Shown here in pieces: positions 54,745 to 63,391 of a DNA stretch of 63,391 bases (within the stretch, counting starts at the first letter, position 1; every line of letters begins with the position of its first letter). Both the position numbers and the translations under genes were made by a program. The notes beneath the pieces were generated by a model. The model ran no database searches. It saw only the letters and a list, made by a program, of their open reading frames with translations, and was not told the DNA's origin. The stretch is from Clostridium tepidum (GTDB taxonomy: Bacteria > Bacillota > Clostridia > Clostridiales > Clostridiaceae): positions 1-63,391 of the forward strand of contig NZ_MRAE01000018.1 in the NCBI RefSeq assembly GCF_002008345.1, written 5' to 3'.

Positions 54745-55770
54745 TTAAATATTTTTGTCATTAGTTAAGGCATCATTAATTTCCTTAACTATTGTAGCCA
54801 CAGCTGATATTATTTTTTCATAAGGTATTCTTGTAGGACCTATAACCCCTATAGTTCCTATAGGTGTCTTACCTATACTATATATCGCTGAAATAACACT
54901 ACATTGTTTTGCATCTTCTACAAAATTTTCTTTCCCTATTTTTACAGCAATATCTGAATCCGCATATAATAATTCTTCTACCTTTTGCCTATCATTTAGC
55001 ATAGATAAAAATTCTTTTGCTCTATCTACATCATTGTATTCAGGATAATTAAATATATTTGTAGTCCCTTCCATATATATTTCTGCATCTTCAATATCTG
55101 TAAGCACATCATATATAGATGATAAAATACTTTTAAATATATCATCATATCCTGTCATTTCTTTTTTTAGTTCATTTAATAATTTTAAATTTACTTCTCT
55201 TAGATTTAGTCCTTTTAATTTGTAATTTAATAAATTATTTATTTTTATCAAGGAGCCTTCATCTATTTCTTTTGTTGTTCTTAATAGTGTATTTTTTATC
55301 ATGGCATTATCTGCTATAACAATTAACAATAAATTATTATTATCAATCTTAATTATTTGTATTGATTTTAATCTACTTTTTATCATAGATGGAGTCTTTA
55401 CTAAGCAAGTTAATTTAGTTATTTCAGATAATATACTTATAGAATGTTTTATGGTCTTATCTATTTCATATAAGGCTGAATCTATAGCTTTATCTTTTAT
55501 AAGCATTTGTTCTTGTATTGTCAGGTCTTTCAATGTCATAAGTTTATCTACATATAATCTATAGCCTTTATCTGATGGTTTTCTTCCAGATGAACTATGA
55601 ATTTGTTCTAAGTATCCCATATCTTCTAAGTCTGCCATCTCGTTTCTTATGGTTGCCGAACTTACTCCTAAATCATATTTTTTAGCAATAGTTCTTGACC
55701 CAACGGGTTCTCCACTATTAATATAATCTTTTATTATAGCTTGAAGTATCCTGATTTTTCTTTCATCCAT
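54745..55770 (-). CDS. hrcA: heat-inducible repressor HrcA
   Basis: 341 residues. An N-terminal winged helix (RKIRILQAIIKDYINSGEPVGSRTIAKKYDLGVSSATIRNEMADLEDMGYLEQIHSSSGRKPSDKGYRLYVD region) is followed by the GAF-like HrcA domain ending GPTRIPYEKIISAV. It binds CIRCE and represses the dnaK operon, relieved when GroEL is titrated. It is the first gene of the operon, with a CIRCE site directly upstream. Confidence 0.97.
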   Translation of the reverse strand: MDERKIRILQAIIKDYINSGEPVGSRTIAKKYDLGVSSATIRNEMADLEDMGYLEQIHSSSGRKPSDKGYRLYVDKLMTLKDLTIQEQMLIKDKAIDSALYEIDKTIKHSISILSEITKLTCLVKTPSMIKSRLKSIQIIKIDNNNLLLIVIADNAMIKNTLLRTTKEIDEGSLIKINNLLNYKLKGLNLREVNLKLLNELKKEMTGYDDIFKSILSSIYDVLTDIEDAEIYMEGTTNIFNYPEYNDVDRAKEFLSMLNDRQKVEELLYADSDIAVKIGKENFVEDAKQCSVISAIYSIGKTPIGTIGVIGPTRIPYEKIISAVATIVKEINDALTNDKNI

Positions 55771-55791
55771 ATCATATTGACACCTCTTTTA

Positions 55792-55818
55792 TTAGCACTC
55801 ACTATTAACGAGTGCTAA
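55792..55818. promoter_or_regulatory. CIRCE operator
   Basis: TTAGCACTC, nine bases, GAGTGCTAA: an exact match to the CIRCE consensus, between the hrcA promoter and start codon. It is the HrcA binding site. Confidence 0.97.
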
Positions 55819-55831
55819 TTACTATGATTAA

Positions 55832-55860
55832 AATCTAACATTGTATAAATTATTTGTCAA
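55832..55860 (-). promoter_or_regulatory. promoter of the hrcA-grpE-dnaK-dnaJ operon
   Basis: TTGACA, 17 bases, TAGATT on the minus strand, directly upstream of CIRCE. Confidence 0.65.
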
Positions 55861-55970
55861 CTTATCTAATTAATATTTAACTTTGTTTAACCTTTATATT
55901 TCGAAAAAACTTATACCAATTTATTATAATCTCACTTTTCCTCTTAATTTCTCTTAATTTCTTTTAAATG

Positions 55971-57113
55971 TTATAATAAAAAGTCAGAAAGTATAGTATT
56001 TGAGATACTTACAGCCTCTTTAGATAAAAATATCCTTTTTTCCTTTTCTATTAATAAATTTATTTTTTTATATTTATTGATTACCTCTCCATATATGTTT
56101 ATTATATTTTCACCAAATCTTTCTTCAAAATCATTTATTGATATCCCTTTTGTTTTTCTAAGTCCCATAAACATAAATTCTTCCATATTTTCTTTTTGCG
56201 AATTATTATGAAGATTTATTTTTATAATATTATTTAGATTTATTTGTTTAATATATTCTTCTATTGAATCAGTATTTTCATATCTTTGATTATTTACATA
56301 AGAATGAGCTCCTACTCCACAACCTATATAATCTTCCAAATTCCAATACACTAAATTATGTCTACACTCTTTATTAGGATTAGCAAAATTTGAAATTTCA
56401 TACTGTAAATATCCTTTTTCTTTTAAAAAATTAATACAATACTCATACATTTTTCTCTCTTCTTCCTCTTTAGGAAGTTCCAATAATGAATTTTTATATA
56501 AATTATGAAAAGTTGTTCCCTCTTCAATTATTAAACTATAACAAGATAAATGTTCTGGACTTAATTTTACTACCTTCATTAAAGTATCCTTCCAATCATC
56601 TAAGCTTTGATTTGGAAGACCAAACATTAAATCTACATTTATATTGTTAAATCCCTCTTTTCTAGCCATTTTAAAGCTTTGTACAAACTCCTCAAAGCTA
56701 TGAATTCGTCCTAATGTTTTTAGTAACCTATCTTTAGAACTCTGAAGTCCTATACTTAATCTGTTTACTCCCATGGATTTTAGCATCTTTAGTTTTTTTT
56801 CTGTAAAAGTTCCTGGATTTCCTTCTACTGTAAATTCTATATTTTCTTTTTTATCTATAATTTTCACAGTATCTTTTAAAATTTTTAAAGCTTCTAAAGA
56901 CAAATAGGTGGGAGTTCCCCCACCTATAAATATTGTTCTTATTATCTTATTTTTTGTTTTATTAACAATTTCTTTAGAGAGGGCTTTAACATATTCAATC
57001 ATCAAATCTTCTTTTTTACTATAAGATGTAAAATCACAATATAGACACTTTTTCATACAAAAAGGTATGTGTATGTAAAGTGAAATTTCCTTTTTTTTAT
57101 CCCCTCTTGTCAA
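55971..57113 (-). CDS. hemW: haem chaperone HemW (coproporphyrinogen oxidase-like radical SAM)
   Basis: About 380 residues. It opens EISLYIHIPFCMKKCLYCDF with the CX3CX2C radical SAM motif, then IFIGGGTPTYLS, NPGTF, RLSIGLQS and NVDLMFGLPNQ. The extra cysteine of true coproporphyrinogen dehydrogenase (HemN) is not seen, so HemW is the better name. TTG 57113 with TTAGGAG 8 bases upstream is the likely start. The longer frame to 57272 only reads lepA in another phase. Confidence 0.9.
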   Translation of the reverse strand: MTRGDKKKEISLYIHIPFCMKKCLYCDFTSYSKKEDLMIEYVKALSKEIVNKTKNKIIRTIFIGGGTPTYLSLEALKILKDTVKIIDKKENIEFTVEGNPGTFTEKKLKMLKSMGVNRLSIGLQSSKDRLLKTLGRIHSFEEFVQSFKMARKEGFNNINVDLMFGLPNQSLDDWKDTLMKVVKLSPEHLSCYSLIIEEGTTFHNLYKNSLLELPKEEEERKMYEYCINFLKEKGYLQYEISNFANPNKECRHNLVYWNLEDYIGCGVGAHSYVNNQRYENTDSIEEYIKQINLNNIIKINLHNNSQKENMEEFMFMGLRKTKGISINDFEERFGENIINIYGEVINKYKKINLLIEKEKRIFLSKEAVSISNTILSDFLL

Positions 57114-57136
57114 AATTAACACTCCTAATTTATTAT

Positions 57137-58945
57137 TTATTCCTCTGTTTTTAATACTGCCATAAATGCTTCCTGCGGTACTTCTACAGACCCAACTTGT
57201 CTCATTCTCTTCTTTCCTTCTTTTTGTTTTTCTAAAAGCTTTCTTTTTCTTGATATATCTCCACCATAACATTTTGCTAAAACGTCTTTTCTCATAGCTT
57301 TTATTGTTTCTCTAGCTATTATCTTAGCTCCTACTGCTGCTTGTATTGGTATTTCAAACATTTGTCTTGGTATTATTTCTTTTAGTTTTTGTGCCATATT
57401 TCTTCCTTTAGCATAGGCCCTTTCTCTTGGAACTATCATAGAAAGGGCATCTACAATATCTCCATTTAATAATATATCTAATTTTACAAGATCAGCTTCC
57501 TTATATCCTGCTAATTCATAATCAAAAGAAGCATATCCTCTTGTTCTTGATTTTAAAGCATCAAAGAAATCATAAATTATTTCATTTAAAGGAATTTCAT
57601 AATTTAAAGATACTCTAGTAGTATCTAAATACTGCATATCTTTGAATACGCCTCTTCTATTTTGAGCTAAATCCATAACTGCCCCAACATAATCTGATGG
57701 TGTTATTATAGATGATTTAACTATAGGTTCCTCCATAAGCTTTATTTCTGAAGGGTTTGGCATATTAGTAGGATTTGTTAATTCTATAAGAGTTCCATCA
57801 GTTTTTGTTATTTTATATATAACAGATGGTGCTGTAGTTATAATATCTAAATTAAATTCTCTTTCTAATCTTTCTTGTATTATATCCATATGTAAAAGCC
57901 CTAAAAATCCACATCTAAATCCAAAACCTAAAGCTATAGATGTTTCTGGTTCAAAAGATAAAGCTGCATCATTTACTTGAAGTTTTTCTAAAGCTTCTTT
58001 TAATTCCTCGTATTTAGCACCATCTACTGGATATATACCACTAAATACCATTGGTACTGCAGGTCTATAACCAGATAATGCTTCACTTGCAGGTCTTTTT
58101 GCCTCTGTTATAGTATCTCCCACTCTAGCATCTCTAACATTTTTAATAGATGCAGTTATATATCCAACATCTCCTGCCTTTAATTCATGTACAGGCATAT
58201 AATTTGGCACAAAAACTCCTACCTCAACTACTTCATAAATCGTCCCTGTATTCATAAGTTTTATTTGTGTACCTTGTTTTATTGTACCTTCTTTTACTCT
58301 TATGTGGCAAACTACTCCTTTATAACTATCATAATATGAATCAAATATAAGAGCTTTTAAAGGAGCTTTTTCATCACCTTCTGGAGCTGGTACTTTTTCT
58401 ACTATAGTTTCTAAAACATCTTTTATATTTAATCCTGTTTTTGCTGAAACTAAAGGCGCATCTTCTGCTTCTATTCCTATTACATCTTCTATTTCTTGTT
58501 TTACTTCTTCTGGCCTAGCACTTGGTAAATCTATTTTATTTATAACAGGAACTATTTCTAAATCATTATCTAAAGCTAAATAGCAATTAGCCAATGTTTG
58601 TGCTTGTATACCTTGAGTTGCATCCACTACTAGTATAGCACCCTCACAAGCTGCTAAACTTCTAGAAACTTCATAATTAAAGTCTACATGTCCTGGAGTA
58701 TCTATTAAATTAAATATATATTCTTCTCCAGTATCTCTTTTATAAATTAATCTTACAGCTTGAGACTTTATAGTAATTCCTCTTTCTTTTTCTAAGTCCA
58801 TATTGTCTAATACTTGGGTGTCCATTTCTCTTTCTGTAAGTGTTCCTGTCGCTTCTATCAATCTATCTGCTAATGTAGATTTTCCATGATCTATGTGTGC
58901 TACTATTGAAAAATTTCTTATATATTTTTGTCTTTCATTTTGCAT
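57137..58945 (-). CDS. lepA: elongation factor 4 (LepA)
   Basis: 602 residues. The G domain has [22 protein letters not shown] and [11 protein letters not shown]-like domains II-V follow, then the LepA-specific C terminus ([21 protein letters not shown]). LepA remodels stalled ribosomes under ionic stress and aids 30S biogenesis. It is followed by hemW 24 bases later. Confidence 0.98.
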   Translation of the reverse strand: MQNERQKYIRNFSIVAHIDHGKSTLADRLIEATGTLTEREMDTQVLDNMDLEKERGITIKSQAVRLIYKRDTGEEYIFNLIDTPGHVDFNYEVSRSLAACEGAILVVDATQGIQAQTLANCYLALDNDLEIVPVINKIDLPSARPEEVKQEIEDVIGIEAEDAPLVSAKTGLNIKDVLETIVEKVPAPEGDEKAPLKALIFDSYYDSYKGVVCHIRVKEGTIKQGTQIKLMNTGTIYEVVEVGVFVPNYMPVHELKAGDVGYITASIKNVRDARVGDTITEAKRPASEALSGYRPAVPMVFSGIYPVDGAKYEELKEALEKLQVNDAALSFEPETSIALGFGFRCGFLGLLHMDIIQERLEREFNLDIITTAPSVIYKITKTDGTLIELTNPTNMPNPSEIKLMEEPIVKSSIITPSDYVGAVMDLAQNRRGVFKDMQYLDTTRVSLNYEIPLNEIIYDFFDALKSRTRGYASFDYELAGYKEADLVKLDILLNGDIVDALSMIVPRERAYAKGRNMAQKLKEIIPRQMFEIPIQAAVGAKIIARETIKAMRKDVLAKCYGGDISRKRKLLEKQKEGKKRMRQVGSVEVPQEAFMAVLKTEE

Positions 58946-59083
58946 TATATCTTTACCCCCAAATAATATATAGGTTTTTTAATAACAAACTTTTAACTCG
59001 AAAATTGTAAAAATAATCATTGTAAATTATAACATAAAACTCTAGTGATATGTCAACTTAAAGGTTAAATCTCTATCCTTTTA

Positions 59084-59479
59084 TTATTTTACACCTCTAC
59101 TATTAAAAACTCCTAATACACCTTCCTTTATTTTATAGAATACATTCCTTATTTTTTTAAATCTATAATTTTCATTAATATTATTTATAAAATTGTCTGT
59201 AGAATTTTTCATATTATTAAAGGCTTTATAGGTTTTATTTCCTATATCGTTTAAAACTTTTTCATTTATATAGAATGTATAATTTTCAGTTCTAAATCTA
59301 GCATCTAAAGGATTTTTATTAAGATAAATAGCTACCTTTGACTTATCTTTTATAAATTTCGGCATAGTATTGCTTACCTTAAGAAAACCACTAATAATTA
59401 TTAAAAAACTTAATAATATAACTGTTTTATATTTATTCCAATTTAATTTAAATCTTTTTTTCTTTTTTATTATTTCCAT
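59084..59479 (-). CDS. small membrane-anchored protein of unknown function
   Basis: 131 residues. A Lys-rich N terminus (MEIIKKKKRFKLNWNKYK) leads to one helix (TVILLSFLIIISGFLKV) and about 95 residues outside, basic, with no motif I recognise. It lies between spoIIP and lepA. The start codon lies in the T run of a hairpin that also hides the GGGG of the ribosome-binding site, so expression may be low or conditional. It may be a sporulation-associated protein by position. Confidence 0.6.
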   Translation of the reverse strand: MEIIKKKKRFKLNWNKYKTVILLSFLIIISGFLKVSNTMPKFIKDKSKVAIYLNKNPLDARFRTENYTFYINEKVLNDIGNKTYKAFNNMKNSTDNFINNINENYRFKKIRNVFYKIKEGVLGVFNSRGVK

Positions 59480-59529
59480 AAAAAAAGTACACCCCTTTTT
59501 TATTATTATTATAAGGATGTACTTTTTTT
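59480..59529 (-). terminator. terminator of spoIIP overlapping the next gene's RBS
   Basis: On the minus strand AAAAAAAGTACATCC pairs with GGGTGTACTTTTTTT (one mismatch). The stem lies between the spoIIP stop (59550) and the ATG of the small membrane protein (59479). Confidence 0.65.
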
Positions 59530-59549
59530 TATATATTTATTCAAACTTG

Positions 59550-60641
59550 CTATTTATTTAGACATTCTGCAATAATTCTAGCTAAATATTTTGCTGAAGC
59601 CTTAGCTTCTAATGTAGTATTTATATCTGCTCCTACTTCTATTAAAACTGCATTATTGCTTTTATTTTGATTAAAATATCTTGTACCATAGTTATAATAG
59701 TATATTCCTCTACAGAATCCTGGAAATAACTTATTAGAAGTATTTATTATTTTATTAGCCATCTTATTATTTTCATTGAAATGAGGATTCTTTTTTGCCA
59801 TTACCAACATAAACTTTGCTACATTTTCCCCATTTAATTTTGTTAGAAATGGTTTTTTATTACTTCCACCATCTCTATGTAAATCTATTATAAGTTTGAA
59901 ATCACCATGTTGTTTTAGCTGTTTATCTACTGTTACTGCTGATCTTGCATAACTTTGAGTGTATGCTTGAGCATCATGTACAGTTTTATCATGTAAAGTG
60001 TTTATTCCGTAATTATCTATAAGTTCTTTTGCTAATTCTTGACCTACTGCACAAACATTTTTATCATTATCAAAACTACTTGAATCTCCAGGTTTATAGC
60101 TTTCTGTAGTATGCGTATGATATATTAATATCTCTGGCTTTTTAGGATTTAATTTCTTTTTTAATTTCGGATCTTGAACATTTACTACTTTATTTTCCAA
60201 ATTCAAATCTTCTTTTCCATCTTTAATTTCTTCTGCTTTATATTTTAATACTTCTTTTTCTTCCAATTTAAAAGGATTTAATCCTATGCTTTTATTGTCT
60301 ATCTCTTCTATTGAAGAATTAGTGCACAAAACAGGCATTTCCTTCTCTAATAAGGATATAGGGTTATTTATATTTAATCCTATCATCTGAAGTACAAAAT
60401 TTTTAAAACTAAATTTGTTTTCTGCCATATCCTCTTCATTAAAAGAAATAGCTTTTACTGTAGGCATAGCATAGTTTAATATTTGAACATAAAACATATT
60501 TCTTTTATTGAAATTAACTTTTGACTTTGCTTTTGCCACACAGGGCACTGTTCCTGCAAAAAAAATTAATATCATGAATATAATTATCCATGTTTTACTA
60601 TAATTTTGATTTGTTTTTGGCTTTATACTTTTGTAATCCAT
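59550..60641 (-). CDS. spoIIP: stage II sporulation protein P
   Basis: 363 residues. One N-terminal anchor helix (about 18-36) leads to a conserved region FYVQILNYAMPTVKAISF and the SpoIIP amidase/endopeptidase domain. This domain has ILIYHTHTTESYKPG, IDLHRDGGSNKK and NAVLIEVGADINTTLEAK. With SpoIID and SpoIIM it digests septal peptidoglycan during engulfment. It follows gpr, as in Bacillus, and has a good sigma-E promoter upstream. Confidence 0.95.
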   Translation of the reverse strand: MDYKSIKPKTNQNYSKTWIIIFMILIFFAGTVPCVAKAKSKVNFNKRNMFYVQILNYAMPTVKAISFNEEDMAENKFSFKNFVLQMIGLNINNPISLLEKEMPVLCTNSSIEEIDNKSIGLNPFKLEEKEVLKYKAEEIKDGKEDLNLENKVVNVQDPKLKKKLNPKKPEILIYHTHTTESYKPGDSSSFDNDKNVCAVGQELAKELIDNYGINTLHDKTVHDAQAYTQSYARSAVTVDKQLKQHGDFKLIIDLHRDGGSNKKPFLTKLNGENVAKFMLVMAKKNPHFNENNKMANKIINTSNKLFPGFCRGIYYYNYGTRYFNQNKSNNAVLIEVGADINTTLEAKASAKYLARIIAECLNK

Positions 60642-60670
60642 TTTTCCTCCCCCTATTCTGCTTATACATA

Positions 60671-60699
60671 ATTGTATGAGAGGAAAAATTATTTTATTA
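60671..60699 (-). promoter_or_regulatory. candidate sigma-E promoter of spoIIP
   Basis: On the minus strand TAATAAA, 14 bases, CATACAAT. The -10 box matches the sigma-E consensus CATACANT fully, and the -35 fits KMATAWW. Confidence 0.55.
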
Positions 60700-60793
60700 C
60701 TATATCTATAAAAAAATTTTAAAAATATTTTTATTTTTAGCTTCTTAATATATATTTATATTTTCCAATTCATTAAGATATTTATTATATTCT

Positions 60794-61768
60794 TTAATTT
60801 AAATACTTATTTATTTCTTCTAATTGAAAAGCTGGCTGTAGTGCTATATTTATTCCATTCCCTATTATTTTAGATAATGACTCTATAAGCATATCTTCTT
60901 CTTTTGGAGTAACTATAAGATTACCTAATCTAGGATCTAAAACTTCTTTTATCATTTCTAATTTTTCTTCTGTATTTACAGACTTTAATATTTCATAAAA
61001 TTTTCCACCTTTTTCAGAATTTTTAATCATATCTTCTAAAACCATATCAATGGTATCATTTGCTAGTGTTGCCGCATCCACTACAGTAGGTACTCCAACT
61101 GCTATAACTGGTATACCCAAAGTTTTTTCACTAAGCTCCATCCTTTTGTTTCCAACTCCTGCACCTGGAGAAATCCCTGTAGTTCCAATTTGTATTGTAT
61201 TATTAACTCTGTCTGTTTTTCTAGAAGCTAGAGCATCTATACATATTACTAAATTAGGTTTTATTTTTTGTACTATTCCTTTTATAACTTCACTGGTTTC
61301 TAAGCCTGTAATTCCTAAAACACCTGGTGATATAGCACAAACTGGTCTTACATTTTCATCAATTTGATCTGGTACTAACTCTTTTAAATGTCGAGTCACC
61401 ATTATTTTTGATACTACTTTAGGTCCTAGAGCATCTGCAGTAACATTCCAATTACCTAGACCTACTACTAAAGCTGTCATACTTTTATCTATTTTTATAA
61501 CTTTTTTTAAAACCTTTCCTAAAATTTCACTAACCCTCTCTAATGTTTCACTATCATAGTGGGCAAATTCTGGTACATTTAAAGTTATATAAGAACCTTT
61601 TGGTTTTTTCATAGCTATTTCTCCATTGTCATTTATTATTTTTACTTCTGTTATATCTACATCATCTTCTTTATATTCAAATACTTCAACCCCATCTATC
61701 TTACTTTTATTCTTCTGTTCATAGATTTCTTTAGCTTCTATTGCTAAGTCTGTTCTTATATTAAACAT
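60794..61768 (-). CDS. gpr: germination protease GPR
   Basis: 324 residues. The zymogen cleavage region near the N terminus reads MFNIRTDLAIEAKEIY. The aspartic-like core has VVGLGNWNVTADALGPKVV, VCIDALASRK and GTTGISPGAGVGNKRMELS. It degrades SASP proteins on germination to free amino acids and expose DNA. It lies upstream of spoIIP and divergent from rpsT, a conserved arrangement. Confidence 0.96.
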   Translation of the reverse strand: MFNIRTDLAIEAKEIYEQKNKSKIDGVEVFEYKEDDVDITEVKIINDNGEIAMKKPKGSYITLNVPEFAHYDSETLERVSEILGKVLKKVIKIDKSMTALVVGLGNWNVTADALGPKVVSKIMVTRHLKELVPDQIDENVRPVCAISPGVLGITGLETSEVIKGIVQKIKPNLVICIDALASRKTDRVNNTIQIGTTGISPGAGVGNKRMELSEKTLGIPVIAVGVPTVVDAATLANDTIDMVLEDMIKNSEKGGKFYEILKSVNTEEKLEMIKEVLDPRLGNLIVTPKEEDMLIESLSKIIGNGINIALQPAFQLEEINKYLN

Positions 61769-61858
61769 AATTACAGCCTCCTATTTATAAAAAAATATAT
61801 TTTTTTAAATATATTTTTCGCTTATTTATCATAATTATTCTTTTATAATAAAATCCTC

Positions 61859-61887
61859 TTGAAGTGTATCATGATTAATGTTATAAT
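61859..61887 (+). promoter_or_regulatory. sigma-A promoter of rpsT
   Basis: TTGAAG, 17 bases, TATAAT, about 90 bases before the rpsT ATG. The leader holds the GAGGGGGTG ribosome-binding site. Confidence 0.75.
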
Positions 61888-61973
61888 ATCATTTGTTAAA
61901 TCTTAATAATTATTACATACGCAGATTTCCCCAAAACTGCTAAAACCCTATAAAAACACGAGGGGGTGAAAAA

Positions 61974-62240
61974 ATGGCAAATATTAAATCAGCTAAGAAA
62001 AGAATAAAAGTTATAGAAACTAAAACTCTTAGAAATAAGATGTTAAAATCTTCATTAAAAACAACAATAAAGAACTTCTTAACTGTTGTTGAAGGTAAAA
62101 ACGTTGAAGAAGCAAAAGTTGCTTATAAAAAAGCTGCTAGAGCTTTAGATATGTCTGTATCAAAAGGAATAATCCACAAAAACAAAGCTGCTAGAACAAA
62201 ATCTAGATTAGCTGCAAAATTAAATGCATTAAATGCTTAA
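61974..62240 (+). CDS. rpsT: 30S ribosomal protein S20
   Basis: 88 residues, basic and helical: [49 protein letters not shown]. It binds 16S rRNA early in 30S assembly. It is a monocistronic plus-strand gene with its own promoter and terminator, between gpr and holA. Confidence 0.97.
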   Translation: MANIKSAKKRIKVIETKTLRNKMLKSSLKTTIKNFLTVVEGKNVEEAKVAYKKAARALDMSVSKGIIHKNKAARTKSRLAAKLNALNA

Positions 62241-62247
62241 AATAAAT

Positions 62248-62266
62248 AACCCGTATTTAACGGGTT
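62248..62266. terminator. terminator between rpsT and holA
   Basis: AACCCGT, loop ATTTA, ACGGGTT followed by TATTTATTTT on the plus strand. It may also serve holA from the other side. Confidence 0.75.
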
Positions 62267-62274
62267 TATTTATT

Positions 62275-63306
62275 TTAAGCACATATAGAATTTATAATTA
62301 GTAGTTCTACTTCTGTTTGTGTATCAACAGAGGTAGTTTTTATTTTTTTATCTGTTTCTATAATCATTTCTATAGATTTTTCTATTTGTTTTAATGTGAA
62401 TTTTTTACTTTGATTCATTAATACCCCACATCCATAAGGATGAAGTTTTAACTCTTTTGCTAAAATTTCTTTATTCTTTCCTTGATTCATTCCCACTTTT
62501 ATAAAGTATAAATTTCTGAATTGCTTTTCTATCATAACTAATATATGATTTATTTTTTGTCCTTTATATATTAAATCATTTAAAATTTCTATAGCTTTTC
62601 GTGGTTTTTTTTCTGATATAAAATTTATTAAATCAAAAATATCTTCATCTTTTATACTTTCATACATTTCTTTTATATGTTTTTTTTCTATTTCTTCATG
62701 CATGGCATAAGTACATAATTTTTCCACTTCATTTTCTATGTAACTTAAATTTTCATTTTCAATAACTTGTATAAAAGCTTTTAGCGGTATCTTAGCTATC
62801 TTTTTTCCCCTATCATTAAAAAACTTTTCTACTCTTTTTTCTAAATTCTCTCCTTTAATTTTATCAATGGAAACTATACAAGCTTTTTTATCTAGTTTTT
62901 TTATTTTATAACTTACTTTATCTCTTTTATTTGTCATAATGTAATACATAATAAAAATGCAATGAGATGGAATATTACTTATATAATTCTCTATATCTTT
63001 ATATAGTTTTTTAGTTTTAATATCAGTTTTGTTATCATCTAAAAAATTTGCTCTATAAATTATAACTACTTTCTTTTCACTCATAAAAGGTAATGTTTCA
63101 CAGGCATTAAACACTATGTCAAATTCTTCTAATTGGGATCCATCAAATTGTACATAATTTAAATCTTTAAAATCATTATTTATATTATTATCTACTATTT
63201 TTTTTATATTTTCTTTTATCAATTGCTCATGATGTCCGCAAAAAATATAACAATTATTATTCATATATTTTTTAGTATTTTGTTCAAATTCTAGTATATC
63301 TAACAA
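62275..63306 (-). CDS. holA: DNA polymerase III subunit delta
   Basis: About 343 residues. It opens LDILEFEQNTKKYMNNNCYIFCGHHEQL with the degenerate P-loop region of HolA, then FDIVFNACETLPFMSEKKVVII. The C-terminal collar has EIEKKHIKEMYESIKDEDIFDLINFISEKKPRKAIEIL and TDKKIKTTSVDT. It opens the sliding clamp in the loader. The start is TTG 63306 with AAGGAG 8 bases upstream; the GTG at 63315 overlaps that site. Confidence 0.93.
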   Translation of the reverse strand: MLDILEFEQNTKKYMNNNCYIFCGHHEQLIKENIKKIVDNNINNDFKDLNYVQFDGSQLEEFDIVFNACETLPFMSEKKVVIIYRANFLDDNKTDIKTKKLYKDIENYISNIPSHCIFIMYYIMTNKRDKVSYKIKKLDKKACIVSIDKIKGENLEKRVEKFFNDRGKKIAKIPLKAFIQVIENENLSYIENEVEKLCTYAMHEEIEKKHIKEMYESIKDEDIFDLINFISEKKPRKAIEILNDLIYKGQKINHILVMIEKQFRNLYFIKVGMNQGKNKEILAKELKLHPYGCGVLMNQSKKFTLKQIEKSIEMIIETDKKIKTTSVDTQTEVELLIINSICA

Positions 63307-63391
63307 AATGTTCACTCCTTATTTAACATTTCCTTTATTTTAAACATAAGACTTTATCAAAAATCAGTATATATCTTCTATTCAAAATATG

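Noticed and set aside
54086-54748. 220-codon open frame on the plus strand opposite grpE
   Set aside because: Shadow of the grpE/hrcA coding strand; Ser/Phe-rich composition, no ribosome-binding site, no family.
57114-57272. N-terminal extension of hemW by 53 codons
   Set aside because: Overlaps the lepA 3' end in another phase; HemW homologues begin near ISLYIHIPFC, and TTG 57113 has a ribosome-binding site.

Overview
The window is a low-GC, AT-rich Firmicutes chromosome segment. The gene order (rpsT, gpr, spoIIP, lepA, hemW, hrcA-grpE-dnaK-dnaJ, prmA, rsmE, mtaB, HIT, rpsU, yqeY, yqfC-yqfD, pgpH, ybeY, dgkA, cdd, era, recO, ppdK, dnaG-rpoD) together with spore genes (spoIIP, gpr, cwlJ-gerQ, a CotS-type coat protein, yqfC/yqfD) points to a spore-forming Clostridium sensu stricto. 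The C. botulinum group I / C. sporogenes / C. tetani neighbourhood is my best guess from memory; the species cannot be fixed from the sequence alone. Most genes lie on the minus strand.

Layout. 1-1000: 5' end of an alanine/glycine:cation symporter behind a tandem glycine riboswitch, and a divergent short transcription unit that looks like a C-rich small RNA. 1-9 kb: frameshifted helD-like helicase, mnmA, an M20 peptidase with a GAF-domain gene, and a CNNM/CorC membrane protein. 9.2-11.8 kb: thiamine block (thiamine-binding protein, thiC, TPP riboswitch) and a DUF503 gene. 11.9-13.9 kb: GntR/ABC transporter operon with a frameshifted ATPase. 14-15.1 kb: Trp T-box, an unusual leader with an in-frame UGA, and trpP. 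15.09-15.64 kb: palindromic repeat segment. 15.6-19 kb: divergent ferredoxin / Crp-Fnr regulator pair (HcpR-like), cwlJ-gerQ, and a cupin gene that carries the same operator. 19-22.2 kb: YhgE/Pip membrane protein and a glycerophosphodiesterase-like protein lacking a key motif.

22.2-25.4 kb is foreign in character. It holds divergent phage-type HTH genes with an operator array, an ImmA/IrrE protease, a TGTGACA repeat array and a tyrosine integrase ending beside the terminator of rnpB. It looks like a lysogeny module without structural or conjugation genes.

25.4-63.4 kb is conserved housekeeping core: rnpB, zinc-ribbon protein, nif3-trmK, rpoD-dnaG with a likely sigma-H promoter, dgt, cotS-like, ppdK and its CBS regulator, recO-era-cdd-dgkA-ybeY-pgpH-yqfD-yqfC, yqeY-rpsU, HIT, mtaB-rsmE-prmA, the CIRCE-controlled heat-shock operon, hemW-lepA, spoIIP-gpr, rpsT and holA.

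Several genes have defects or unusual starts: single-base frameshifts at homopolymers (helD, ABC ATPase), a probable CTG start (recO), a GAF protein with its start codon apparently lost, and a GDPD without HR. The homopolymer cases may be sequencing errors. Start codons below were chosen by ribosome-binding-site spacing.
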